Shown: positions 39,506 through 49,197, numbered from the stretch's first letter. The stretch: 64,000 bases of DNA from Pseudomonadota bacterium (GCA_023391815.1 JAEWAF010000026.1:40508-104507), one strand, 5' to 3'. Translations and numbers: made by a program. The notes: generated by a model from the letters alone, not told the origin.

Positions 39506-40993
39506 ATGCCGCTGAAAAACTCTGTTCGCGCCGTGATGATGCTTGCCGCCCTCGCCGGCCCGGCCGCGCTATTGAGCGGCTGCGCATCCAATCCGGTCAC
39601 CGGACGGCCCGACCTGGTGTTCCAGAGCGAAGCCGGCGAGATCAAGCGCTCCAAGGAAGTGCATCCGCTGATCATGCAGCAGTTCGGCGGGCCCTACGAC
39701 GATCAGCAATTGCAGATCTATGTGAACGAGGTCGGCCAGCGCACCGCCAAGGCGAGCGATCGGCCGGAGCTCGAATATCACTTCATGGTGCTCGATAGCG
39801 AAGACATCAACGCGTTCACCACCGGCGGCGGTTACGTCTATATCACTCGCGGGATCATGAACTACCTCAACTCGGAGGCCGAGCTGGCCGCCGTGTTGGG
39901 ACATGAAATCGGGCACGTCAGCGCACGCCATCCAGTGCGGCAACAGAGTAAGTCGACGTTGTCGAGCATCGGTGCCGCCGCAGTCGGGTTGTTCACCGGC
40001 AGCGCCGATCTGGCAGGTCTCGCCAACTATGCGGGCGCGGCGCTGGTCAGCGGTTATGGTCGTGATCAAGAGCTCGAGGCCGATCGGCTCGGCGCCAAAT
40101 ATCTGAAGAACGTCGGCTTCGCGCCCACCAGCATGATCGACGTGGTGCGCCTGTTGAAGAACCAGGAGATGTTCGAGATCCAGCGCGCTCGGGAAGAAAA
40201 GCGGGAGCCGCGCGTATATCACGGCGTGTTCGCGACTCACCCGGATAACGATCAGCGTCTGACCGAGGTGGTGAAAGCCGCCGAAACGCTCAAGGGCGGG
40301 CCGACCGACAATCTCGATCCGGGTCGTGACAAATATCTGAAGGCCATCGAAGGTCTGCCGATGGGCCCGAGCCGCTCGCAGGGCGTGCTCAAAGGCAATC
40401 GCTTCTATCACGCCGATCTGGGATTGACGCTGGCATTCCCGAGCGGTTGGACGGTCGAGAACCAGGCGGATCGTGTCGTTGCCATCTCGCCGCAGAAAGA
40501 TAGTGTTCTGCAGATGCAGACGCAGGCACCGCCGCCGAACACCGGCCCGCGTGAATTTCTTTCACGTCTGCTGGCCCGTTCCAGCGCCAGCCAGTCCGAA
40601 GCGATCGAAGTGAATGGCTTGCAGGGTTACACGGCCGTGGTGCGTGCCGCGAATACGCCGTTCGGTTTGATGCCGGCCCGCTACGTGGTCCTTTACCACA
40701 ACAATCTCGCTTACATCTTCGCCGGCGCCACCAAGGGTTCCACCGGCACACCGAAGGCCGACCCGCTGTTCATGTCGACGGTGAAGACGTTCCGTCGTTT
40801 GAAGCAAAACGAATTCGCGCTGGCCGAGCCGTACAAGATCAAGACCATCCGTGCCACCGAGACCACGCGCATCGCCGACCTCGCGAAATCTTCGCCGTTG
40901 CCCGAGTACGCCGAACAGCAACTGCGCCTGCTCAACGATCTGTACCCGAACAAAGAGCCGCAGCCCGGTCAGCTGATCAAGATCGTTCAATGA
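39506..40993 (+). CDS. M48-family metalloprotease lipoprotein (BepA/LoiP-like)
   Basis: A 495-residue protein. ATG 39506 is chosen because it gives a perfect lipoprotein signal (short basic start, hydrophobic core, LLSGC with Cys26). A GTG 13 codons earlier would lengthen the n-region. Zinc site HEIGH at residues 133-137 with ELEADRLGAKY as the third ligand region; the middle carries M48 blocks GGGYVYITRGIM and the end is a C-terminal domain of about 180 residues with a LysM-like or stalk part (LYPNKEPQPGQLIKIV). It probably degrades misfolded outer-membrane proteins. Confidence 0.88.
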   Translation: MPLKNSVRAVMMLAALAGPAALLSGCASNPVTGRPDLVFQSEAGEIKRSKEVHPLIMQQFGGPYDDQQLQIYVNEVGQRTAKASDRPELEYHFMVLDSEDINAFTTGGGYVYITRGIMNYLNSEAELAAVLGHEIGHVSARHPVRQQSKSTLSSIGAAAVGLFTGSADLAGLANYAGAALVSGYGRDQELEADRLGAKYLKNVGFAPTSMIDVVRLLKNQEMFEIQRAREEKREPRVYHGVFATHPDNDQRLTEVVKAAETLKGGPTDNLDPGRDKYLKAIEGLPMGPSRSQGVLKGNRFYHADLGLTLAFPSGWTVENQADRVVAISPQKDSVLQMQTQAPPPNTGPREFLSRLLARSSASQSEAIEVNGLQGYTAVVRAANTPFGLMPARYVVLYHNNLAYIFAGATKGSTGTPKADPLFMSTVKTFRRLKQNEFALAEPYKIKTIRATETTRIADLAKSSPLPEYAEQQLRLLNDLYPNKEPQPGQLIKIVQ

Positions 40994-41017
40994 TCGGCGC
41001 CGAGCTTCGGCGCCGAT
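40993..41017 (+). terminator. Strong hairpin after the M48 protease gene
   Basis: ATCGGCGCCGA, loop GCT, TCGGCGCCGAT: a perfect 11-base stem starting at the last base of the stop codon. It is followed by AAATC rather than a T-run, so it is either a poor intrinsic terminator or an RNA-stability hairpin. Confidence 0.45.
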
Positions 41018-41357
41018 AAATCGGAGTATTGTCGAGGAATTCCTCTCGACGGCCTCGCGCGAATTAATCGGGCCGAACGCACGATAAGCTCGCCTAATAG
41101 ACAACGGCGGACTTTTGCATCGGGTATAGCGTCGCAGTCGCAGCGATGCACATTACTAATGACGGACGCCGATCGGCATGCTTGATTCGCTGGCGATGAC
41201 GTGTAAGTCTGCGCCTCCGATTTTTGCGCTTGCAAAAAGCCGCGACGATCGCATGCCTACGGACGGGCTCGATCGTTTTCCACGGCTTGGCCAGATGCTC
41301 CCCCACGATGCGCCCGGTCGAGCTTCCCCTGTGGCATCTGTTTGCGGAATTAGCCCC
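41018..41357. other. 340-base gap upstream of gltA
   Basis: No gene is supported. The frame of gltA stays open to an ATG at 41178, but the extra 60 residues are compositionally unlike citrate synthase and the GTG/ATG there lacks a ribosome-binding site. TATAGC near 41123 and TACTAAT near 41153 could be -10 elements of the gltA promoter, without convincing -35 partners. I see nothing else. Confidence 0.4.
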
Positions 41358-42653
41358 ATGGCCGAGAAGAAGTTTGAATTGACCAACCTGGCGACCGGCA
41401 AGAAGTCGCTCGCCGAAGTGAAGAGCGGCACGCTCGGGCCCGATGTGCTCAACATCGCGGGCCTCGCCAAGGACCACGGCATGTTTACGTTCGATCCGGG
41501 CTTCATGGCCACGGCGTCGTGCGAAAGTAAAATTACTTTCATCGACGGCGATGCCGGCGTGCTCATGTATCGCGGCTATCCGATCGAGCAGCTGGCGGAG
41601 AAGAGCAACTTCCTGGAAGTCGCTTATCTGCTGATCAACGGCGAGTTGCCGACCACCGAGCAGCTCGGCGAGTTCACGCACGCCATCCAGTACCACACGA
41701 TGATCAACGAATCGCTGCTGCGATTCTTCAACGGCTTCCAATACAACGCGCATCCGATGGCGATGCTCTCGGGCGTGGTGGCGTCGATGGCGGCGTTCTA
41801 TCACGACTCGATGGACATCCATAACCCGCGCCATCGCGAGATCTTCGCCCACCGCATCATCGCGAAGATTCCGACCATCGCGGCGGCCGCCTACAAGCAC
41901 GCGCTGGGTCAGCCTTTCATGTACCCGCGCAACGACCTGGATTACTGCTCGAACCTGCTGCACATGTTCTTCGCCGTGCCGTGCGAGCAGTACAACATCG
42001 ATCCGGTGCAGGCACAGGCGCTGGATCTGCTGTTCATTCTGCACGCCGATCACGAGCAGAATGCGAGCACCTCGACGGTCCGCCTCGCCGGCAGCACCGG
42101 TGCGAATCCGTATGCCGCGATTTCGTCGGGCATCTCGGCGCTGTGGGGTCCCGCGCACGGTGGCGCGAACGAAGCGGTGCTCGCGATGCTGGAGCAGATC
42201 GGCACCGTCGAGAACGTGCCGAAGTTCCTCGCCAAGGCCAAGGACAAGAACGACAACTTCAAGCTGATGGGCTTCGGCCACCGTGTCTACAAGAACTTCG
42301 ACCCGCGCGCGACCATCATCCGCGCCATGTGCCACAAGGTGCTGGCGAAGCTCGGCAAGTCCGACAACCCGCTGTTCGAGCTGGCGTTGAAGCTGGAAGA
42401 GATCGCGTTGAAGGACGAGTACTTCGTCGAGCGCAAGCTGTACCCGAACGTGGATTTCTATTCCGGCATCATCTACAGCGCGATCGGCATTCCGCAGTCG
42501 ATGTTCACGGTGATGTTCGCGATCGCGCGCACCGTCGGCTGGGTGGCGCACTGGCAGGAAATGATCGCCGACCCGACGATGAAGATCAGCCGTCCGCGCC
42601 AGTTGTACACGGGCCCGGCGACGCGTCAGTACGTCGAGATCGAAAAGCGTTGA
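41358..42653 (+). CDS. gltA: Citrate synthase (hexameric type)
   Basis: A 431-residue enzyme of the TCA cycle joining acetyl-CoA and oxaloacetate. Start MAEKKFELTNLATGKK; then GFMATASCESKITFIDGDAGVLMYRGYPIEQLAE (key block DGDAGVLMYRGYPI), LHADHEQNASTSTVRLAGS (His of the active site), SALWGPAHGGANEAV, MGFGHRVYKNFDPRA and the end LYTGPATRQYVEIEKR. The N-terminal small domain and the length are those of gram-negative, NADH-inhibited hexameric citrate synthase. Confidence 0.97.
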   Translation: MAEKKFELTNLATGKKSLAEVKSGTLGPDVLNIAGLAKDHGMFTFDPGFMATASCESKITFIDGDAGVLMYRGYPIEQLAEKSNFLEVAYLLINGELPTTEQLGEFTHAIQYHTMINESLLRFFNGFQYNAHPMAMLSGVVASMAAFYHDSMDIHNPRHREIFAHRIIAKIPTIAAAAYKHALGQPFMYPRNDLDYCSNLLHMFFAVPCEQYNIDPVQAQALDLLFILHADHEQNASTSTVRLAGSTGANPYAAISSGISALWGPAHGGANEAVLAMLEQIGTVENVPKFLAKAKDKNDNFKLMGFGHRVYKNFDPRATIIRAMCHKVLAKLGKSDNPLFELALKLEEIALKDEYFVERKLYPNVDFYSGIIYSAIGIPQSMFTVMFAIARTVGWVAHWQEMIADPTMKISRPRQLYTGPATRQYVEIEKR

Positions 42654-42675
42654 TTGGCTCGAGAGAGCAGCGACC

Positions 42676-43299
42676 TCAGTAGTCGCTGCTCTCCGCTTCC
42701 AGCAAGGACTCCAGCTCCGCCGCGTCCGCGCGACGCATCGGCTTGCCATCCACCGGGCTGGCCGGCGACTGGCGAATGCCGTCGATGGGAAAGACGACCG
42801 CGTCGATTTCCTTGTCCCCCGCGACGAATTGCACCACCGGATACGAGACCAGGCGATTGGGCTCGTAGCGCAGCCGGCGCTCGGCCAGGTGATGCGGAAT
42901 ATTCTTGTCCATCAGATGCAGCGTCACCCGTTCCGGGCTGTCCGCGAACAGATGCAGATTCACTTCCGAGTGCGCTGAAGCCGTGCCGCTCAACACCGGC
43001 CCGACCAAGCGCGGCTGAAAGCTGTCCAGCAGCTTCATGGCTTGCAGCGCCGTGCGGCGTAACGCGCTCAGCGCGGTCGAATGTTTGTCGCCTTCGAACA
43101 AACGATGATGCGCGGCCAGCGCGGCTTCGATCTCGGTGTTCTTCGGCAGCACCGCGATGTCGGTCGCGCCGAGGCGCTCGGCCGCTTTGCGCTTGGCCAG
43201 GCCGTAATCATCGATGCCCTGCTCGGACATGATGCGGGCCGCCTCCTGCGCCAATGCCATGCGCAGCTGCTCCGCGCGTGGATTACTTCGTTTGCTCAT
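42676..43299 (-). CDS. Conserved nucleotidyltransferase-like protein
   Basis: A 207-residue cytoplasmic protein; Met6 of the longest frame (43299) is used since GGGA lies about 8 bases before it. The middle segment VGPVLSGTASAHSEVNLHLF has the shape of a nucleotidyltransferase GS-motif followed by an acidic strand, but the usual Asp-x-Asp is only partly kept (HSEVNLHLF), so activity is uncertain. The N-terminal half is a helical region with GLAKRKAAERLG. The family is common beside PBP or TCA genes in Xanthomonadales-like genomes and has no known role. Confidence 0.6.
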   Translation of the reverse strand: MSKRSNPRAEQLRMALAQEAARIMSEQGIDDYGLAKRKAAERLGATDIAVLPKNTEIEAALAAHHRLFEGDKHSTALSALRRTALQAMKLLDSFQPRLVGPVLSGTASAHSEVNLHLFADSPERVTLHLMDKNIPHHLAERRLRYEPNRLVSYPVVQFVAGDKEIDAVVFPIDGIRQSPASPVDGKPMRRADAAELESLLEAESSDY

Positions 43300-43329
43300 C
43301 TTCATTCCCGTCATCGGAACCGACCCGCG

Positions 43330-45813
43330 TTAGAACAACGAGTCGTCTTTTTCCTTGTTCTCTTCGTCGGCCTCGCCGGGCAGCGCCGAATCGATTTCGG
43401 CCTGCGGCGGCAAATGCCCTGCCATGAATGTTTCAAAAATAGCGTTCGGATCGCCGGGCCGCGCGGCCAGGCCGGTGTCCGCCGAAATGCGCATGGACAC
43501 GAGTCCCGGCGGCGGGATGCGTTTTTGTTCGGGCACACCCTTCAACGCTTCCGCCATGAAGTAGATCCACATCGGCAACGCCGTGCGGCTGCCTTCTTCG
43601 CCGGGGCCGAGCGAGCGTTCCTGGTCGAAACCGACCCAGGCGGTACCGACCAGCGAGCTGTTGAAGCCGCAGAACCAGGCGTCGCGCCGATCGTTGGTCG
43701 TGCCCGTCTTGCCCGCCAGATCGCCGCGCTTCAACTGCATGGCGCGCACCGCGGTGCCGCGTTTAACGACGTCCGCCATCATGTCGGTGATCAAATAGTC
43801 GTTCTGCGGTGAGAGAACCTGCGGGGCCAGCGACTTCTCCTGCAGATACGTGCGGCCGCCGTAGCGCGTCTCGTCGCTGACCGCGGTGGTAATCGGCGCA
43901 TCGATCAGATTGGTCGCGCCACCTTCGGTCTCCGCGGCGGGCGGCGTTGGCTGCACGCAGTCGGCGCACGCGAACTTCGGTTGCGCTTCGAACTCGACCT
44001 TGCCGTTGGTGTCGATGATGCGTTGGATGAAGTACGGCTCGACGCGAAAGCCGCCGTTAGCAAACACCGAGTACGCGCTCGCCATCTCCAATGGAGAGAC
44101 CTGCGCGGTGCCCAGTGCAAGCGACAGATTGCGCGGCAGCGTGTTTTCTGGAAAACCGAAGCGCTCGATGAACTGCGTCGCGTAAGCAGGCCCGAGCGAA
44201 TTCATCACGCGAATCGAGACCAGGTTGCGCGAACGGACCAGCGCCTCGCGCAGACGCATCGGGCCGCGAAATTCACGCGTGTTGTTTTGCGGACGCCAGC
44301 TGCCTTCGAGCGTCGGATCGTCGATCACCAGCGGCGCGTCGTTGATGACGCTCGCCGGCGTGAAGCCCTGATCCAGCGCCGCCGAATACAGGAAAGGTTT
44401 GAACGACGAGCCCGGCTGGCGCTTGGCCTGCACGGCGCGATTGTAGTTGCTGGCGAAATAATCGAAGCCGCCAGTGAGCGCGGCGATGCCGCCGTCCTGT
44501 GGATCGAGCGCGACGAACGCGCCTTGCGCCTCCGGGACCTGCACCATGCGCCAGTTACCGGAGACCTCCTGCGCGATATAGATGATGTCGCCAACCGCGA
44601 CCACATCGGACGCCCGTTGTAGCTGTGGACCGACGCTGCCATCGGGCAGCGGAGCGCGCGCCCAGCTCAATCCACTCCAACCCAAGTTGATGCGTCCAAC
44701 GCCGCGCGCATAAGCGACCGCACTCTTTTCTTCCGTCGCGATCACCACCGCGGGCTCGAGTCCGCCGCGCACTGCATATTCCTCGAGCGCCTGCGACCAT
44801 TCCTTTTCCCGAGCACCCGACGGCAGCGCGACGCGCCCGGCCGGGCCGCGATAACCATGGCGCTGATCGTATTCGAGCAACGCGCCACGTAATGCTTTCA
44901 CCGCGGCATGTTGCAACCGGCTGTCGACTGTCGTGATGACTTCGTAACCCGCGGTATATGCGTCCGCGCCCAGTCTGTTGAAGAGGTCCGCGCGCACCAT
45001 TTCTGCGATATAAGGCGCTTCCACTTCGACCGCCGGGCCGTGCAGCTTCGACTCGACGGGCGCCTTCAACGCCGCTTCATACTCTTGCTGAGTGATGAAT
45101 TCCTTTTCGCGCATACGACGCAGCACATACGCGCGCCGCTGACGGGCGAGCTCGGCGTTTGCTACTGGGTTGTCACGCGACGGCAGACGGAACGTGCCGG
45201 CGATCACCGCGATCTCCGGCAACGTCAATTGGTCGACGCTCTTGCCGTAATAAACTTCCGCCGCGGCACCGATGCCGTAGGCGCGCTGACCAAGAAACAT
45301 TTTGTTCAGATACAGCGCGAGGATTTCCTGCTTGGTGAGCTCTTGCTCGATGCGCAGCGTGGTGAAGATTTCCACCAGCTTGCGGCGATAACTCTTCTCG
45401 GGGCTCAGGAACACGCCGCGCGCCAGCTGCATCGTGATCGTGCTGCCGCCCTCGCCCTTGTTCCCCGAGATGAGATTGGCGACCACGGCCCGAGCCAGAC
45501 CCGGGTAATCGACGCCACCGTGCTGGAAGAATCGATCGTCCTCGGCCGCCAGTACCGCATTGATCATCTGATTGGGAATGGCCTCGAAGGACAGCGGAAT
45601 CCGTCGCTGCTCACCGAATTGCGCGATGAGTCGCCCGTCGCGGCTGAACACCCGCAACGGCACCTGCAGCCGAATGTCCTTGATGGCGCTGACATCGGGC
45701 AGCGCCGGACGGAGGTACTGATAGGCGCCGGCCAATCCGAGAACCGCCGCGCCGGCCGCCCCGAGCACGCCTGCAATGATCAGCCGGAGGGGAGATTTGA
45801 GGTAACGTCGCAT
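43330..45813 (-). CDS. mrcA: Penicillin-binding protein 1A, bifunctional peptidoglycan synthase
   Basis: An 827-residue protein; ATG 45813 gives the usual start MRRYLKSPLRLIIAGVLGAA with a membrane anchor. The frame is open 59 codons further up, a shadow. Glycosyltransferase (GT51) blocks: AAEDDRFFQHGGVDYPGLAR, GGSTITMQLARGVFLSPEKS, RKLVEIFTTLRIEQ and KMFLGQRAYGIGAAA. OB-like insertion near residues 330-420. Transpeptidase: PGSSFKPFLY (active Ser), SRN and KTGTT. It is divergent from pilM, the classic ponA-pilMNOPQ arrangement. Confidence 0.96.
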   Translation of the reverse strand: MRRYLKSPLRLIIAGVLGAAGAAVLGLAGAYQYLRPALPDVSAIKDIRLQVPLRVFSRDGRLIAQFGEQRRIPLSFEAIPNQMINAVLAAEDDRFFQHGGVDYPGLARAVVANLISGNKGEGGSTITMQLARGVFLSPEKSYRRKLVEIFTTLRIEQELTKQEILALYLNKMFLGQRAYGIGAAAEVYYGKSVDQLTLPEIAVIAGTFRLPSRDNPVANAELARQRRAYVLRRMREKEFITQQEYEAALKAPVESKLHGPAVEVEAPYIAEMVRADLFNRLGADAYTAGYEVITTVDSRLQHAAVKALRGALLEYDQRHGYRGPAGRVALPSGAREKEWSQALEEYAVRGGLEPAVVIATEEKSAVAYARGVGRINLGWSGLSWARAPLPDGSVGPQLQRASDVVAVGDIIYIAQEVSGNWRMVQVPEAQGAFVALDPQDGGIAALTGGFDYFASNYNRAVQAKRQPGSSFKPFLYSAALDQGFTPASVINDAPLVIDDPTLEGSWRPQNNTREFRGPMRLREALVRSRNLVSIRVMNSLGPAYATQFIERFGFPENTLPRNLSLALGTAQVSPLEMASAYSVFANGGFRVEPYFIQRIIDTNGKVEFEAQPKFACADCVQPTPPAAETEGGATNLIDAPITTAVSDETRYGGRTYLQEKSLAPQVLSPQNDYLITDMMADVVKRGTAVRAMQLKRGDLAGKTGTTNDRRDAWFCGFNSSLVGTAWVGFDQERSLGPGEEGSRTALPMWIYFMAEALKGVPEQKRIPPPGLVSMRISADTGLAARPGDPNAIFETFMAGHLPPQAEIDSALPGEADEENKEKDDSLF

Positions 45814-46314
45814 GGCAACTAGAAATCCTAAGTCCTTGCTTTGCCTGTTGCTATATAAAAAGCTGCTAGGCAATATTAGCCCCTGAACATAATCTGTGCG
45901 GCATCGCGCATCGGTCCTGGGAGCCCGATCGATAGTATCGAATGCGTTCCCGGCTGACTTTGAGGTCAGACCCTGAAGATCGTTGCACACGACTCTCAGG
46001 TTTCACACCGGGATGCCCGCGGCGCGAAACCGCAAACGGCGCTCGGGGAGATCGGCAGAAGACGACGGAGCCGGGGTGGTGGAGCTGCGCCGCCTCGGTG
46101 GTAAGGCCCTGATCTACATCAGCTCCCGCGGATGAACGCAGCAACGAGGTGCTTACTACTGCAAAAACAGCACTTTTGCTGGGGGAATACCGCGATGGTA
46201 TTTCGTGAGGCTCCTCACATTCAACTTAAGTCACGGCTGTATATAGTTGCCGCCCGTGTTTCGTGTCCGCTCTCCGATCGTCACCTAAGTGTCTGATCAC
46301 GAAAGGGAACCAGC
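45814..46314. other. 500-base divergent region between mrcA and pilM
   Basis: No gene is supported; a 92-codon frame on the minus strand lacks any family feature. The pilM side carries a good promoter (annotated separately). On the mrcA side, TATATAG near 45852 read on the minus strand is a possible -10. The middle 250 bases are GC-rich with several short inverted repeats (for example GCAAAA ... TTTTGC near 46162-46180), so a structured leader or small RNA cannot be excluded, but I recognise none. Confidence 0.35.
46220..46247 (+). promoter_or_regulatory. Candidate pilMNOPQ promoter
   Basis: TTCAAC at 46220-46225 and TATAGT at 46242-46247, 16 bases apart, 67 bases before the pilM GTG. The -10 is good, the -35 moderate. 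Confidence 0.4.
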
Positions 46315-47376
46315 GTGCTGTTAACCGCAAAATCCAGACCCATCCTGGGCCTGGACATCACTACCTCCTCGGTCAAGCTCATCGAATTGAGCATGAGCGG
46401 CGGTCAATACCGCGTGGAGTCCTATGCCGCGGAGGCCACTCCGCCGAATTCCATCAACGAAAAAGCGATCGTCGATGCCAACGCCGTCGGCGAGGCGATC
46501 AAGCGGGCTGTAAAGCGTTCAGGCGCGCGTGCCAAGGAAGCGGCGGTGGCGATCAGCGGCGATGCCGCCATCACTAAAGTCATCCAGATGCCCCGCACGC
46601 TGGGCGAGAACGAGCTGGAAGGCCAGGTGGAGATGCAGGCCGACCAGTACATTCCGTTCCCCATGGAAGAAGTCAGCTTCGACTTCGAAGTGATCGGACC
46701 TTCGGAGAAGGATCCGGACATGCTTGATGTGCTGCTGGTCGCGACCCGCTCGGAAAACGTCGAACAACGAATCGCCGCCTGCGCTGCCGCCGGTCTGACC
46801 GCGAAGATCGTCGATGTGGAAGCGTTCGCGCTCGAGAATGCGTGCCGCCTGCTCACGCACCAGATGCCCGATGGCGGCCTCGGCCGTGTGATCGCGGTGG
46901 TCGACTTCGGGGCCAGCTCCACCACGTTCAGCGTGCTGCGCGATCTGAAAGTCATCTATACGCGCGACTTCGCTTTCGGCGGTCAACAGTTGACCGAAGA
47001 AGTCATGCGCACCTACGGCCTTAGCATGGAAGAAGCCGGCCGTGCCAAGAAAGAAGGCGGGCTGCCGGGCAACTACGAGACCGAAGTGCTCGGCCCGTTC
47101 ATCGATGATATGTGTCAGCAGGTGAGCCGCTCGCTGCAGTTCTTCCTCGCCTCCGGGGCGGGCCGCGAGCAGCCTGAACAGATTCTGATCTGCGGTGGCT
47201 GCGCCAACATCGCCGGTGCCGCCGAGATGATCCAAAGCCGGGTCGGCATCGAATCACAACGAGGCGACCCGCTGGGTCAGATGAAGGTCAGTCAGAAAGC
47301 CAAGGCGCAGGCGGTGAAGAAAGATGCGACCGCGTTGCTGACAGCATGCGGTCTGGCGTTACGGAGCTTCGACTGA
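46315..47376 (+). CDS. pilM: PilM, type IVa pilus assembly ATPase-like protein
   Basis: A 353-residue cytoplasmic actin-like protein; start GTG 46315 preceded by GGGAACC. Actin-fold nucleotide sites: ILGLDITTSSVKLIEL, GDAAITKVIQMPR, VVDFGASSTTFSVL and LICGGCANIAGAAE. PilM binds the N-terminus of PilN on the inner face of the membrane. First of pilMNOPQ, with gaps of 1, overlap, 37 and 20 bases to the next genes. Confidence 0.95.
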   Translation: MLLTAKSRPILGLDITTSSVKLIELSMSGGQYRVESYAAEATPPNSINEKAIVDANAVGEAIKRAVKRSGARAKEAAVAISGDAAITKVIQMPRTLGENELEGQVEMQADQYIPFPMEEVSFDFEVIGPSEKDPDMLDVLLVATRSENVEQRIAACAAAGLTAKIVDVEAFALENACRLLTHQMPDGGLGRVIAVVDFGASSTTFSVLRDLKVIYTRDFAFGGQQLTEEVMRTYGLSMEEAGRAKKEGGLPGNYETEVLGPFIDDMCQQVSRSLQFFLASGAGREQPEQILICGGCANIAGAAEMIQSRVGIESQRGDPLGQMKVSQKAKAQAVKKDATALLTACGLALRSFD

Positions 47377-47377
47377 C

Positions 47378-47971
47378 ATGCCAAGAATCAACCTATTGCC
47401 CTGGCGTGAGGCGGAACGCAAACGCAAGCGTCAGGAGTTCGGGGTCGGCGCGGTGGCCGCGCTGCTGGGCGCCGCGTTGGTGTACTTCGTGGTCAACTGG
47501 CAGATGCAGTCGGCGATCGACGAGCAGATGACGCGCAACAGTTATCTGAACGATCAGATCAAGGAGCTCGACAAGCAGATCGCCGAGATCCTGGATCTGG
47601 AAGAGCAGAAGAAACGTTTGCAGGCGCGCATCACCGTCATCGAGCAACTGGAGCTGAGCCGGCCGGAGATCGTGCACGTGTTCGATCAGCTGGTGCGCAC
47701 CACGCCCGATGGCATCTATCTCACCTCGGTGAAACAGACCGACCGTAAGATCGAATTGAAAGGCGTCGCGCAGTCGAGCACGCGCGTGGCTTCTTACATG
47801 CGCAACATCGACGCGTCCGAGTGGCTGAAGGATCCGGCGCTGCAGATTCTGGAGACCAAGGGCGCGAGCGATGCCGGTTCGCAGTTCACGCTGAACGCGA
47901 CCCAGGAGAATCCGCAAGTGGCCGCCGCGCAAAAGGGTGCAGCGAAGTCGCCGAACGGAGGTGCGACATGA
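47378..47971 (+). CDS. pilN: PilN, type IVa pilus inner-membrane protein
   Basis: A 197-residue bitopic protein. The conserved cytoplasmic start PRINLLPWREAERKRKRQE binds PilM, followed by one membrane helix (GVGAVAALLGAALVYFVV) and a periplasmic coiled coil and ferredoxin-like domain. It forms a heterodimer with PilO. Overlaps pilO by four bases. Confidence 0.95.
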   Translation: MPRINLLPWREAERKRKRQEFGVGAVAALLGAALVYFVVNWQMQSAIDEQMTRNSYLNDQIKELDKQIAEILDLEEQKKRLQARITVIEQLELSRPEIVHVFDQLVRTTPDGIYLTSVKQTDRKIELKGVAQSSTRVASYMRNIDASEWLKDPALQILETKGASDAGSQFTLNATQENPQVAAAQKGAAKSPNGGAT

Positions 47972-48618
47972 GCACGTTCGTCGAACAACTGCGCGACCTG
48001 GATCCGAACGATCCGAGCCGCTGGCCGTTGCCGTTCAGGCTCGGCGCCATCGCGCTGATCTTCATCCTCGCCGCCGGCTTCATGTCCTACTTCCTGGCAT
48101 GGAAGGACAAGAAGCCCGAGCTCGACTCGGCGCGCGCGCAGGAAGCCCAGTTATTGCAGACTTTGGAAACCAAGGCGCGCAAGGCGGCGAATCTGGATGC
48201 GTACAAGGCGCAGCTCGCCGAGATGGAGCGCTCGTTCGGCGCGATGTTACGCAAGCTGCCGGATAAGACCGAGGTGCCGAACCTGCTGACCGATATCTCC
48301 CAGCAGGGCGCGGGTGCCGGTCTGGATCAGAAGCTGTTCCAACCCGAAGCGCAGATCAACAAGGACTTCTATGCCGAGTTGCCGATCAAGATGCGACTCA
48401 CCGGCAGCTTCCACGCGATCGGCGCGTTCGTCAGCGGCATCGCCGCTCTGCCGCGCATCGTGACGTTGCACGACGTGGAGATCACACCGGTCAAGGAGGG
48501 CGGCAACGATCAGCTGCAATTGAACGTCACGGCGAAGACTTATCGTTATCTCGACGACGAGGAGCAGGCGGCCGCGCAACCGAAGCAGCAGGCGGGCCGT
48601 CCGCCCAATGCGCGGTAA
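47968..48618 (+). CDS. pilO: PilO, type IVa pilus inner-membrane protein
   Basis: A 216-residue bitopic protein; the ATG at 47968 has GGAGG upstream and overlaps the pilN stop. Membrane helix about residues 25-45 (LGAIALIFILAAGFMSYFL), coiled coil (SARAQEAQLLQTLETKARKA), then the periplasmic domain with PDKTEVPNLLTDISQQG and YAELPIKMRLTGSFHAIG. Partner of PilN and PilP. Confidence 0.95.
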   Translation: MSTFVEQLRDLDPNDPSRWPLPFRLGAIALIFILAAGFMSYFLAWKDKKPELDSARAQEAQLLQTLETKARKAANLDAYKAQLAEMERSFGAMLRKLPDKTEVPNLLTDISQQGAGAGLDQKLFQPEAQINKDFYAELPIKMRLTGSFHAIGAFVSGIAALPRIVTLHDVEITPVKEGGNDQLQLNVTAKTYRYLDDEEQAAAQPKQQAGRPPNAR

Positions 48619-48655
48619 CGCGACGCCCCCTGGATAACGTCAAGAGCAGTCACTT

Positions 48656-49177
48656 ATGACGGAACACAGCAAGCACCTTAGAACTCTCGCGACCAGCGCG
48701 CTCGCCCTGTTGTGGCTGAGCGGCTGCTCGACCGACATGGACAAGCTGGAGCAGCAGGTTGCCGAGATCAAGGCTCGCCCCGGCGAGCGCATCGAGCCGC
48801 TGCCGGAGATCAAGGCTTACGAAAGCTTCGCGTACAACGCGTCCAGCATACGCTCACCGTTCGTGCCGAGCGCGCCGTCGCGTAGCGATGTCGCCAGCGC
48901 CGTGCGTCCGGACAGCAAGCGGACCCGCGAATTCCTCGAACAATTTCCGCTCGACACCATGTCGATGGTCGGCACCTTGCAGCTGCAGGGGCACAACTAC
49001 GGACTGGTCCAGGGCAAGGACGGCTTGGTTCATCGCGTGCTGCCCGGCAACTTCATGGGCCAGAACGATGGCCGCGTGGTCAGCATCACGCCCACCCGTA
49101 TTTCCATCATCGAGATCGTCCCCGACGGCCTCGGCGGCTATATCGAGCGGCCAGCGGCGCTGGCGCTGAACGAATGA
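48656..49177 (+). CDS. pilP: PilP, type IVa pilus lipoprotein
   Basis: A 173-residue lipoprotein with lipobox LWLSGC (Cys24), an unstructured linker (EIKAYESFAYNASSIRSPFV) and a C-terminal beta domain GTLQLQGHNYGLVQ...VHRVLPGNFMGQNDGRVVSI that docks to the PilQ N0/AMIN domains, coupling the inner-membrane complex to the secretin. Confidence 0.93.
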   Translation: MTEHSKHLRTLATSALALLWLSGCSTDMDKLEQQVAEIKARPGERIEPLPEIKAYESFAYNASSIRSPFVPSAPSRSDVASAVRPDSKRTREFLEQFPLDTMSMVGTLQLQGHNYGLVQGKDGLVHRVLPGNFMGQNDGRVVSITPTRISIIEIVPDGLGGYIERPAALALNE

Positions 49178-49197
49178 TTCTCAGGGAGAAACACAGA

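Noticed and set aside
41178..41357. A 60-residue N-terminal extension of citrate synthase
   Set aside because: Its residues are unlike citrate synthase N-termini, and the normal start MAEKKFELTN is at 41358.
41094..42749. A 551-codon open frame antisense to gltA
   Set aside because: Its coding strand is fully explained by citrate synthase on the other strand.
45866..46144. A 92-codon minus-strand ORF between mrcA and pilM
   Set aside because: No family feature or Shine-Dalgarno. The region fits a divergent leader.
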